Below are positions 1 through 5,265 of a DNA stretch of 6,121 nucleotides, piece by piece. The stretch is taken from contig JASHVB010000418.1 of assembly GCA_030039695.1 (NCBI GenBank), positions 1 through 6,121 on the forward strand, given 5' to 3'. The notes below the pieces were generated by a model. That model saw only the letters and a program-made list of their open reading frames with translations, was not told where the DNA came from and did not search any database. The translations under genes and the position numbers were made by a program. Numbering within the stretch: position 1 is the stretch's first letter; each line of letters starts with the position of its first letter. Source of the DNA: Acetobacteraceae bacterium (lineage in GTDB: Bacteria > Pseudomonadota > Alphaproteobacteria > Acetobacterales > Acetobacteraceae).

Positions 1-37
1 CAGCATTCATCTTGCATGATCAATTGCATGGATCCTG

Positions 38-223
38 TTAGGGGAACGCCAATTCTTCAACAGCGTTCCAGCTGTCCCCTATTCTGCGGCGCTTATCTGC
101 GACAGGGTCGGCGGCGGTCCCGAATAGACGGACAAATTCGCGGTCGAATCTAGGCATTAGCGGTACCGTCACGAATAAGTGGATGGCCTGACTCCCCGGA
201 TCATTGCGGACTGCCAGAATGAA
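38..223 (-). pseudogene. possible coding remnant, unknown protein
   Basis: A minus-strand frame is open for 61 codons between an in-frame TAA at about 224-226 and a TAA stop at 38-40. Its reading looks protein-like, with a stretch near MPRFDREFVRLFG and the ending NAVEELAFP. The opposite frame gives the serine/asparagine-rich translation typical of an antisense shadow. The only in-frame ATG is at 155-157, which would give 39 residues, and it has no convincing ribosome binding site. I do not recognise a family. It could be the tail of a broken gene, or chance in GC-rich DNA. An ATG at 28-30, eight bases past the stop, could begin a further minus-strand gene that runs out of the window. Confidence 0.25.
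40..80. repeat. inverted repeat
   Basis: GGAACGC (43-49) is the reverse complement of GCGTTCC (63-69), and AGGGG (40-44) mirrors CCCCT (76-80). The two pairings share bases 43-44, so they are alternatives rather than one continuous stem. The inner pair gives a 7-bp stem with a 13-base loop. There is no T-tract, so this is not a standard terminator. It overlaps the last codons and stop of the possible remnant at 38-223. Confidence 0.4.
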
Positions 224-601
224 TTATAGCGTTACGACCACAGAACGTGTGGGGACGATCGGGGCGCCGCGCCGCCTGCCAGGCGCCTGGATAAATGTCC
301 GCTATTGGAACCCACAGAACGGCCAGCCGATGCCGCATAGGGTCGAGACCTGTCGTCGTCCCCGGATCGCTAGCAACGGTTGGCAAGCAGACGAAAAATC
401 TACGAACAACGACCCTCGTTAAACAAACCGGCATTTTTCAAAAGCGATGTGTGGGCAGGCCTGTGCGGAGGTCGCACTGAATGTTTGTCGGTCCAAATAT
501 TGCAGACACCTTCGATGGTTGGAAAGTACAACATGGTTTTGGGAGGAAATGTCGCAAGCGCGGCTTGGGCGGCGCCGGGTCCGTCGCTATGATCAGAACT
601 C
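224..601. other. gap without a supported gene
   Basis: No frame here has both protein-like content and a plausible start. The stretch at about 290-345 resembles, from memory, a degenerate intergenic repeat scattered through alphaproteobacterial genomes, often mis-annotated as short proteins beginning MSAIG. One plus frame here begins exactly so, at 295. A region at 380-450 is richer in A and T than its surroundings. No clear terminator for the minus-strand cysteine hydrolase ending at 602 is visible at its 3' side. Confidence 0.4.
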
Positions 602-1297
602 TCAGGGCGTATTCCGCGCCTGGCCCAGTAGCGCAACAACCTCAGCAGTGGAGCGCACGTCGGAAAACCGCGCCATCACACTCGCCAGCGTGGCATTGTG
701 CTCGTCGTCGGTGATAGCGGCGTTGGCGTCCGAGACCATGACGCATTTGTAGTTCATCATCATGGCGTCGCGTGTTGTCGACTCGCAGCAGACATTGGTG
801 ACGGTTCCGGTGACGATGATGGTATCAATGTCACGCCTGCGCAGGATCGCGTCCAGATTTGACGATCCCTGCACGAAGGCGCTGAACCGGTATTTTTGGA
901 TCGCGATGTCCTCCGGCCTGACATCGAGACCAGGCCACAGCTGGTGACCATAATGGCCAGAGGTGAACGCCTCCTCCATGCGCTGCCCCCAGTCGCCGGT
1001 AGCGAAATGATCACGCCATACCGACCAGCCGATCGCCGTCTCGGCGTCGAACGTGTGTTTGGTGAAGACAACGAGGCCTCCAGCCGCCCGGACCGCAGCG
1101 GCTAACGTGTTGACATTATCGACGATCTCCCGTGCTACCGGCACTTCCGCCGGTTGACCCGGGGCCATAAAACCGTTCTGCAGATCGACTACGATCAGAG
1201 CTGTCCGCTTGGGGTCGAGCTGGTCGAACGCATACGGCTTGCCTCGCCGCATCATGACACGCTCGAGGGCCCAATCCGGCAGAGCTATCTTATGCAT
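602..1297 (-). CDS. isochorismatase-like cysteine hydrolase
   Basis: This encodes a 231-residue cytosolic hydrolase of the isochorismatase/nicotinamidase superfamily, whose members use a Cys-Asp-Lys triad to cleave C-N or ether bonds. The beta-strand motif ALIVVDLQNGF carries the likely catalytic Asp38. Lys135 lies in IQKYRFSAF, and TVTNVCCEST places the nucleophile at Cys170 with the cis-peptide at V-T before it. Length is normal (about 200-240) and both ends look complete. The TNVCxEST pattern is like ureidoacrylate amidohydrolase (RutB) and its many uncharacterised relatives, but no other pyrimidine-degradation gene is present, so the substrate is unknown. The start ATG at 1295-1297 follows a GGGAAG about six bases upstream, an acceptable ribosome binding site. 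It is transcribed divergently from the epoxide hydrolase-like gene. Family assignment is firm, substrate is not. Confidence 0.93.
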   Translation of the reverse strand: MHKIALPDWALERVMMRRGKPYAFDQLDPKRTALIVVDLQNGFMAPGQPAEVPVAREIVDNVNTLAAAVRAAGGLVVFTKHTFDAETAIGWSVWRDHFATGDWGQRMEEAFTSGHYGHQLWPGLDVRPEDIAIQKYRFSAFVQGSSNLDAILRRRDIDTIIVTGTVTNVCCESTTRDAMMMNYKCVMVSDANAAITDDEHNATLASVMARFSDVRSTAEVVALLGQARNTP

Positions 1298-1664
1298 TGA
1301 TGACTTCCCACATGGCGGACACCAGCGGGGGCAACTGTTGCCGAGTTCTTGGCCGGGGCCAAGCCCAGTGGGCCCATCCCATGCACTCCTGTGCGCCGTC
1401 CGCTATCGGCAAGCCAGCCTCGGTGCGCCGGCGAGCGGGATGGGCTTCGATTCCGGTCGGGGGGCGAACGATTGGGGCGGGTGGTTGAACGACTGTCCCG
1501 CTTCGGGCGGCGGCTGCGAAAATCGTGACATTCGTCGAGTCCCTTGCCGACCAATCTGCACCGGACTTTGCCTCCGGTCCGTTGTTGACGGCATTCGCTT
1601 CGGAGGGCGCAGTGCGGCAACCTGATTTCTCTCCTATGACGGCACGAACACCGAGGAGTGTGCG
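1298..1664. promoter_or_regulatory. divergent intergenic region with clustered dyads
   Basis: This 367-base region separates two divergent start codons and should carry promoters for both. Three short perfect dyads lie close together on the cysteine hydrolase side: GGCAAC-T-GTTGCC (1330-1342), CTTGGCC-GG-GGCCAAG (1348-1363), and GCCCA-G-TGGGC (1364-1374), which overlaps the palindrome TGGGCCCA (1369-1376). Such clusters suit operators for a dimeric regulator, though no regulator gene is next to them. I could not pick a convincing -35/-10 pair for either gene. GAGGAG at 1653-1658 is the ribosome binding site of the plus-strand gene. Confidence 0.45.
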
Positions 1665-1668
1665 ATGA
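1525..1668 (+). CDS. possible 47-residue leader ORF
   Basis: A short frame starts at GTG 1525 and ends at TGA 1666-1668, overlapping the ATG of the next gene in an ATGA arrangement that often signals translational coupling. The reading (VTFVESLADQ at the start) looks mildly protein-like and uses G/C-ending codons. No ribosome binding site is clear before the GTG, and the frame is stopped upstream within about 30 bases. I recognise no family. It may be a leader peptide, the tail of a lost gene, or chance; chance is the most likely. Confidence 0.18.
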   Translation: MTFVESLADQSAPDFASGPLLTAFASEGAVRQPDFSPMTARTPRSVR

Positions 1669-2648
1669 ACCAGGTCGGACACCGCATCGTCGAGACCAAC
1701 GGCATCCGAATGCACTTGGCTGAACAGGGCGCCGGCCCTGTTGTGGTCCTGTGTCACGGGTTCCCGGAATCCTGGTATTCCTGGCGACATCAGCTGCGGG
1801 CGCTGTCCGCGGCCGGTTTCCGCGCGGTGGCGCCCGACATGCGGGGATATGGGAAAACCGACCTGCCGCAATCGGTCGACCAATATACGCTGTTTCACCT
1901 GGTCGGCGACATGGTCGGGGTGCTCGATGGCCTGGACGCGGAAACCGCGGTCATCGCAGGTCACGACTGGGGCGCTCCGGTGGCCTGGCATGCCGCTCTG
2001 TTCCGACCCGACCGCTTTCGCGCCGTGATCGGCTTGAGCGTGCCGTTTCGGGCTCGCGGCGCGGTGCGGCCCAGCACGGTCATGCCACAGACCGAAACCG
2101 CGCTGTTCTATCAGCTCTATTTCCAGACGCCGGGGGTTGCCGAAGCGGAATTGGAGCGGGACCCACGCGTTTCGCTGCGCCGCATTCTTTATTCCGCTTC
2201 CGGCGACTCGCCGCAAGGGACGGGTGGTGTCTGGGAGGCCGGGCGCGGCGCCGGCATGGTGGATCGCGAGACCGGCCTCCTCGGCGCCATGCCGGAACCG
2301 CCGCAGTTGCCGAACTGGCTGAGCGGTGCCGATCTCGACTTCTATACCAGCGAGTTTGCCCGCACCGGATTTCGTGGCGGATTGAACTGGTACCGGAACA
2401 TCGACCGGAACTGGGAGCTGCTGGCGCCCTACGCCAGCGCCAAACTGTCCGTCCCCGCCCTCTACATCGCCGGCGACAGAGATGTGGTGGTGAGATTTCC
2501 CGGCGCGGACGAAACGCTGGCGCAGCTTCCCAGCGTGGTTCCGCATCTGCGCAATCGCGTCATGCTGCCTGGCTGCGGGCACTGGACCCAACAGGAGCGG
2601 CCAGCGGAAGTCAACGCGGCCATGATTGAATTCCTGAAAGGCTTATAG
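1665..2648 (+). CDS. epoxide hydrolase-like alpha/beta hydrolase
   Basis: This encodes a 327-residue alpha/beta-hydrolase fold enzyme of the soluble epoxide hydrolase group, which opens epoxides to diols through an aspartyl-ester intermediate. The oxyanion-hole motif HGFPESW is at residues 31-37. The nucleophile elbow GHDWGA gives Asp101, where dehalogenases and epoxide hydrolases carry Asp instead of Ser. The cap domain holds two likely ring-opening tyrosines: Tyr149 in FYQLYFQ and Tyr243 in NWYRN. The charge relay is Asp273 (AGDRDVVV) and His306 (GCGHW). The cap motifs closely match the hydrolase domain of mammalian soluble epoxide hydrolase, so epoxide hydrolysis is more likely than dehalogenation; the natural substrate is unknown. 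The start is supported by GAGGAG six bases upstream. Length is typical and no signal peptide is seen. It diverges from the cysteine hydrolase gene, and no terminator is evident after it. Confidence 0.94.
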   Translation: MNQVGHRIVETNGIRMHLAEQGAGPVVVLCHGFPESWYSWRHQLRALSAAGFRAVAPDMRGYGKTDLPQSVDQYTLFHLVGDMVGVLDGLDAETAVIAGHDWGAPVAWHAALFRPDRFRAVIGLSVPFRARGAVRPSTVMPQTETALFYQLYFQTPGVAEAELERDPRVSLRRILYSASGDSPQGTGGVWEAGRGAGMVDRETGLLGAMPEPPQLPNWLSGADLDFYTSEFARTGFRGGLNWYRNIDRNWELLAPYASAKLSVPALYIAGDRDVVVRFPGADETLAQLPSVVPHLRNRVMLPGCGHWTQQERPAEVNAAMIEFLKGL

Positions 2649-2711
2649 AGATAGAATCCGCTACGTTGGTATGGGGACATTCGCCATTGCCATGATTGCC
2701 AGATTCCGGCC
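2649..2711. other. short spacer and rearrangement edge
   Basis: This holds the stretch between the hydrolase stop and the point where helicase similarity fades. ATTGCCA occurs twice (2686-2692 and 2695-2701), and GCCATGATTG is found both inside the last codons of the hydrolase (about 2620) and at about 2689. These short repeats sit beside a truncated gene end and could mark an old deletion or insertion edge. No hairpin with a T-tract is present. Confidence 0.3.
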
Positions 2712-3238
2712 GTTGATATGACGTATTCCGTCACCTGATCGCACAGCGTCCGCTTGCAGAATGTTGCAAGCGGCTGACGAAGATCGGCAATGCCGCGTCC
2801 AGCGCTGGCGTAACGTGCCCTGAACGCATTGATGTCGCCAAATATGTGCTCACCGATCAACGTCGAGAGGCCATACGGTTCGACCAGCAAGTTTTGCAGC
2901 GGCGTCGCGGTCAGCAGGAGCTTGCGGCTGTTCTCGGTTGCCCAACGAATGCTCTGGTCAACCTTATTGCTGGGCCGCTACGCGTTCCTGAATTTATGGG
3001 CCGCGTCTATCACCAAGAGATCCCATGCGATCGCCTTGATCTCCTCCCGTAGCGCATTGGCATCGTTGAAGGAAACGATCAGTAGGTCCTTTTCGTTGAG
3101 GGGCATGCGACCCGGGCGCTGTTCGTCCCTGAAGCTTTTCGCATCCAAGACGCGCGCTGGCAGGTGGAACTTTTCCGAAAGCTCCAATGCCCACTGCTTT
3201 CGGAGCGGCGCGGGACATATGGCTAGTCGCTCGACGCG
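2712..3238 (-). pseudogene. SNF2/DEAD-like helicase fragment, broken
   Basis: This minus-strand frame carries the middle of an SF2 (SNF2-like) helicase ATPase domain. In order it shows motif Ia (ICPAPLRKQW), the Walker B region (DLLVIDAAHKFRNA), motif III (KLLLTATPLQN), then conserved family sequence (GEHIFGDINAFRARY, FCKRTLCDQVTEYV). The motif I Walker A segment and the whole second RecA-like domain are missing, so both ends are truncated. Within the fragment one frame runs throughout, interrupted only by TAG at 2978-2980 where relatives have Tyr (RNAY), probably TAC to TAG. The Walker B box reads DAAH (GCG for the expected GAG), losing the catalytic Glu. Similarity ends near 2712, and at about 3238 it meets the XRE fragment. 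Helicases of this kind often sit in phage-defence or restriction loci, but no partner gene remains. Confidence 0.82.
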
Positions 3239-3420
3239 TGAGGTCATGGACGCAAGACGTTCTAGCGGCAGCGGCGCGGACCGGCATGACGCAGCACTAC
3301 GTCTCGGAGGTGGCGAACGGCGCCCACAACATCACGTTGGGGACAATCGCGAGTCTGCCGGATGCCGGCGGTGCCGAGGTCTGGCGCCTGTTGAGGCTGC
3401 CGAGACGCCGCGTGAGGTGA
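3232..3420 (+). pseudogene. XRE-family HTH regulator fragment
   Basis: A plus-strand frame ending at TGA 3418-3420 reads as a Cro/C1-type helix-turn-helix domain: RSWTQDVLA, then RTGMTQHYVSEVANG, then NITLGTIASL and EVWRLLR. These correspond to HTH helices 1 to 5. Similarity begins around 3232 without an in-domain start; the first part of helix 1 and the initiator are lost where the helicase fragment begins on the other strand. Two extra Ala codons sit before RTG (gcggca/gcggcg, 3265-3276), like a 6-base slippage. The usual Glu of the SEVENG motif is Ala, and an Ala-Leu-Ala stretch reads as LPDA. An ATG at 3187 in frame lies inside helicase-derived DNA, so it is probably not a genuine start. 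Likely a non-functional remnant, though a small fusion protein cannot be excluded. Confidence 0.62.
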
Positions 3421-3498
3421 ATGGCGAATGCAGCGGCTACTCAGCACGACGCGTGTGGCAAAGCCTACGGGCCGCCGTGGTGACGCCACGTAATGGAA

Positions 3499-3533
3499 GG
3501 GAGCCGCCCGTCACGGGGCGGCCCCTCCTTTAT
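3499..3533 (+). terminator. probable intrinsic terminator
   Basis: GCCGCCC (3503-3509) pairs perfectly with GGGCGGC (3516-3522) across a six-base loop. Further pairing of the flanking GGGAG and CTCC is possible, followed by CTTTAT on the plus strand. The T-tract is short. It would end plus-strand transcription from the XRE remnant; the opposite orientation shows no T-tract right after the stem. A smaller GTGG/CCAC dyad lies just before it (3477-3489). Confidence 0.55.
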
Positions 3534-3591
3534 ACAATCCCGCGTCCTATCCCTTACCCCTGGGATACGTCGGGCTCGCTCCATCGATCTT

Positions 3592-3900
3592 TCACCCGCC
3601 TGCGCCGATGCTGTAACCAGGCATGTTCCGGAGTTCTTGCTGATGCAACAGGAAGTCTGGTCGGGACCCGTCACCGACGTGGGGGTCGGCGCTGATCACG
3701 GGCTGTGACTGCGTGTAGCTCGGCGACTGGGTGTAACTCGGCGACTGGCCGTAGTTCTGTGCCTGAACCGAACCCGTCGCACGGTTATCCGCGGATGTGG
3801 GCCAGCCCGGCGGGTTGGTCATGGAGGATTGTGCGAGCGCAGGCACCGCGCCCACGGCGAGGCCAGCGGCCATGCTGGCCGCAACAAGCAGCTTGTTCAT
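3592..3900 (-). CDS. small exported protein with tandem repeat
   Basis: This encodes a 102-residue protein with a clear Sec signal peptide: Lys3, a hydrophobic core over residues 4-19, and an ALA-Q cleavage site giving a mature protein starting near Gln24. The mature part is rich in Ser, Gln, Pro and Tyr. Residues 52-64 contain a six-residue unit (QSPSYT) repeated, encoded by 18-base DNA repeats. The C-terminal part (PDFLLHQQELRNMPGYS) may be a conserved tail. Start choice is strong: AGGAG lies nine bases before ATG 3898-3900. I know of no assigned function; small periplasmic proteins of this look are common in alphaproteobacteria. It stands alone, divergent from the cysteine-containing gene to its right, so it probably has its own promoter in 3901-4000, where a GGGCCG-C-CGGCCC dyad (3958-3970) lies. 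Confidence 0.8.
   Translation of the reverse strand: MNKLLVAASMAAGLAVGAVPALAQSSMTNPPGWPTSADNRATGSVQAQNYGQSPSYTQSPSYTQSQPVISADPHVGDGSRPDFLLHQQELRNMPGYSIGAGG
3707..3760. repeat. 18-base tandem repeat, three units
   Basis: Units 3707-3724, 3725-3742 and 3743-3760 each begin GACTG and share GTGTA-CTCGGC or a variant. The first two differ at only two bases, and the third has diverged. They lie in frame inside the exported protein gene and encode its SPSYTQ-type repeats, so copy number changes would keep the frame. Confidence 0.85.
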
Positions 3901-4210
3901 GATGTTAAACTCCTGCTGTCCGAGCGTTCGTCAGATGGCCCGGGGGACTCGTGCTAGGGGCCGCCGGCCCATGCGGACCGTGCACCCCCAGGCAGAAACC
4001 CGCGGCCCGAGCAGACCTTGCTTACGGCACTGCGGGATCGTGCACTGGAGACATAAGGAGCCGTGGTTGTGCCCTCATCGACTGCTCTATACCGATAGGT
4101 ATCGTCAGGCTTCGCGGTTTCGTCATTTTTCAAAGCGGGCGCGGCAGAACCGCGGCGAGCTTTTGCCAGCGGGAGGATTGCGTCTTGCTGATGTTCAGAT
4201 CGGAGAGCGT
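3901..4210. promoter_or_regulatory. divergent intergenic region
   Basis: This region of about 310 bases lies between the exported protein gene and the cysteine-containing gene. It contains the dyad GGGCCG-C-CGGCCC (3958-3970) and the inverted repeat ATACC-GATA-GGTAT (4089-4102). TTGTGC (4067-4072) and TATACC (4088-4093) could form a plus-strand promoter, but the 15-base spacer is short. A plus frame is open across the whole region, yet its reading there is arginine-rich and unlike a protein. Confidence 0.3.
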
Positions 4211-4477
4211 TTGTGGGGTCGCGTCACGCGACTGCACAATCTTAGCGCCCTGTCCGCCAGGATTGCCGCGCGCCTCTCGGTGATCGACGTGTCCTGCAAT
4301 CGCTGTGACCGGCGCGGGCGGCTGAACACCGCGCGCTTGGTGGCCGAGCGTGGCGCCGACATGTCAGCGCCTAGATTGCTGCGGCTGTTGTCGGCGGACT
4401 GCCCTAAGCGCATCGCGGGCCAGTGGCACGACGTGTGCGGGGTGCATTTGCCGCAGTTGTCGAAGCTGGGGCTGTGA
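4211..4477 (+). CDS. small cysteine-containing hypothetical protein
   Basis: A plus-strand frame ending at TGA 4475-4477 contains a protein-like stretch of about 75 residues: RIAARLSVIDVSCNRCDRRG, LVAERGADM, LLSADCPKR and HDVCGVHLPQL. With the tentative TTG start, Cys29 and Cys32 form a CxxC pair, and Cys64 and Cys76 could complete a four-cysteine metal site, with His79 nearby. I remember similar CxRCxRRGR-type small proteins of unknown function in alphaproteobacteria. The start is doubtful: no ATG occurs in frame near the conserved part. TTG 4211 has GGAGAG upstream but only three bases away, and TTG 4178 is no better. The gene may be short of its N-terminus or use a rare start. An intrinsic terminator follows immediately. 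Confidence 0.58.
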   Translation: MWGRVTRLHNLSALSARIAARLSVIDVSCNRCDRRGRLNTARLVAERGADMSAPRLLRLLSADCPKRIAGQWHDVCGVHLPQLSKLGL

Positions 4478-4481
4478 ACAG

Positions 4482-4511
4482 AACGGCCCGAGGAGCGGCC
4501 GGCCGTTTTGT
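4482..4511 (+). terminator. intrinsic terminator
   Basis: AACGGCC (4482-4488) pairs with GGCCGTT (4501-4507), with a 12-base loop that can itself pair partly, and runs into TTTTGTT. It starts five bases after the stop of the cysteine-containing gene. Confidence 0.75.
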
Positions 4512-4590
4512 TAACCCCGGATAAGCAAAAGCCTCCGGCGCTTGGTATCAAACGCTGCCCATCCGGCCGTGTCCGACAAATTCCAGCGCG

Positions 4591-4640
4591 GAACGGCGGG
4601 GATCGGCAAAGAACGGCAAAGAACGGTCACGAACCGGTGC
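4591..4640. repeat. five imperfect 10-base direct repeats
   Basis: Consecutive decamers GAACGGCGGG, GATCGGCAAA, GAACGGCAAA, GAACGGTCAC and GAACCGGTGC lie head to tail with no spacer. Each starts GA(A/T)C(G/C)G. The two central copies differ at one base. The 10-base period places every copy on nearly the same face of the helix. It lies between a terminator (4482-4511) and the possible membrane protein gene at 4782, in non-coding DNA. Confidence 0.65.
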
Positions 4641-4781
4641 ATCCCGACGGGAATGGCGGTGCGTGCCAACGAAAGCGGTTGTTGCCTGTCGCCCATCAAC
4701 GTACTTCGATAGGACCAAACTGGTTCAGGCCTCCGCATGCGGGCGCAAGGGTGCTGTGGGGCTTCGCATGGGGACGCGGAC

Positions 4782-5117
4782 ATGACCGTCACTGGCAGGC
4801 CTCTGCTACCGACCGCGACAGTCGCCTGCGTGCTCCTCACAACCACGTTTCTTGCCGTGCTGCTGGCCACGGTGTGGCTCGAGGTCGCTCCACATGCCTT
4901 GACACCGACCGAATGCCGGTTGGTGATCGGCCTCTCTTTCCTGCCGCTAGCCGCTACCGCTCGGGTCAGGAGTACTGACCTCATCACACTGGCGGTGAGC
5001 GTCGGGGTGTTGGTCAGCCTCGTCATCGCAGGTGTCGCGATCGACACCAGTTACGACGGACAAGAGTGGATCGATGTGCTTTCGAGCACTATTTATCAGG
5101 GTGTTCAACTCGTCTGA
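4782..5117 (+). CDS. possible small membrane protein
   Basis: This frame would encode 111 residues, with hydrophobic segments at about 12-35, 46-60 and 67-87, the third flanked by Arg61/Arg63 and Asp88. A short polar C-terminus (EWIDVLSSTIYQG) follows. The pattern suits two or three membrane helices. I recognise no family. ATG 4782 is preferred over the in-frame ATG 4737 because GGGGA lies eight bases before it and the extra 15 residues are cysteine/glycine-rich and not protein-like. A 6-bp hairpin (5122-5127 with 5134-5139) comes just after the stop but has no T-tract. A minus-strand frame at 4947-5186 competes for the same DNA, so the call is moderate. Confidence 0.42.
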   Translation: MTVTGRPLLPTATVACVLLTTTFLAVLLATVWLEVAPHALTPTECRLVIGLSFLPLAATARVRSTDLITLAVSVGVLVSLVIAGVAIDTSYDGQEWIDVLSSTIYQGVQLV

Positions 5118-5186
5118 ATCCATGGGAGGGTCATCCCATTCACCTGAATGGTTACCCATGCGGTAGAAGTGCTTCTTTTTGTCCAT
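4947..5186 (-). CDS. alternative small ORF, antisense
   Basis: Starting at ATG 5184-5186, after a good GGGGGAA ribosome binding site, this frame reads MDKKKHFYRMGNHSGEW, then MDSDELNTLINSARKHIDPLL: a plausible hydrophilic protein for its first 45 residues. The rest is Asp/His/Pro-rich, as expected opposite a membrane protein frame. It lies 79 bases downstream of the AbiEii stop on the same strand, so it could be the next gene of that unit or the remains of one. It overlaps the plus-strand membrane protein by about 170 bases; at most one of the two is likely real. No family is recognised. Confidence 0.28.
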   Translation of the reverse strand: MDKKKHFYRMGNHSGEWDDPPMDSDELNTLINSARKHIDPLLSVVTGVDRDTCDDEADQHPDAHRQCDEVSTPDPSGSG

Positions 5187-5265
5187 GGCTTCCCCCAACG
5201 CCAACGATCAAAGCCCTATGACCAGCTGACGCTGAGTCACTCGGGACATGGAGTTGAGGGCGTCG

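Noticed and set aside
12..30. TTGCATG repeated twice at the left edge
   Set aside because: Seven bases with 12-base spacing and near-palindromic AT-rich content; too short to call a site.
1290..2591. 433-codon open frame on the minus strand
   Set aside because: It lies opposite the well supported epoxide hydrolase; composition is Arg/Gly/Ala/His-rich with no recognisable motif, as expected for antisense of GC-rich coding DNA.
1751..2629. 292-codon plus-strand frame inside the hydrolase
   Set aside because: Out-of-frame shadow, extremely arginine-rich and without motifs.
2829..3695. 288-codon plus-strand frame
   Set aside because: It crosses helicase-antisense, XRE out-of-frame and intergenic DNA in turn, so it is a chance open frame over a rearranged region.
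3797..4190. N-terminal extension of the cysteine protein frame back to ATG 3797
   Set aside because: It overlaps the exported protein gene in antisense and reads as low-complexity Arg-rich sequence; only the part after about 4211 is protein-like.
4591..4640. CRISPR-like array
   Set aside because: Repeats are 10 bases with no spacers, so it cannot be CRISPR.
4511..5047. 178-codon minus-strand frame
   Set aside because: Thr/Arg/Ser-rich without motifs, opposite the membrane-like frame and across the 10-base repeats.
5122..5149. Hairpin after the membrane protein as a terminator
   Set aside because: A six-bp stem and a neighbouring ATTCA/TGAAT dyad without a T-tract are too weak for a terminator call.
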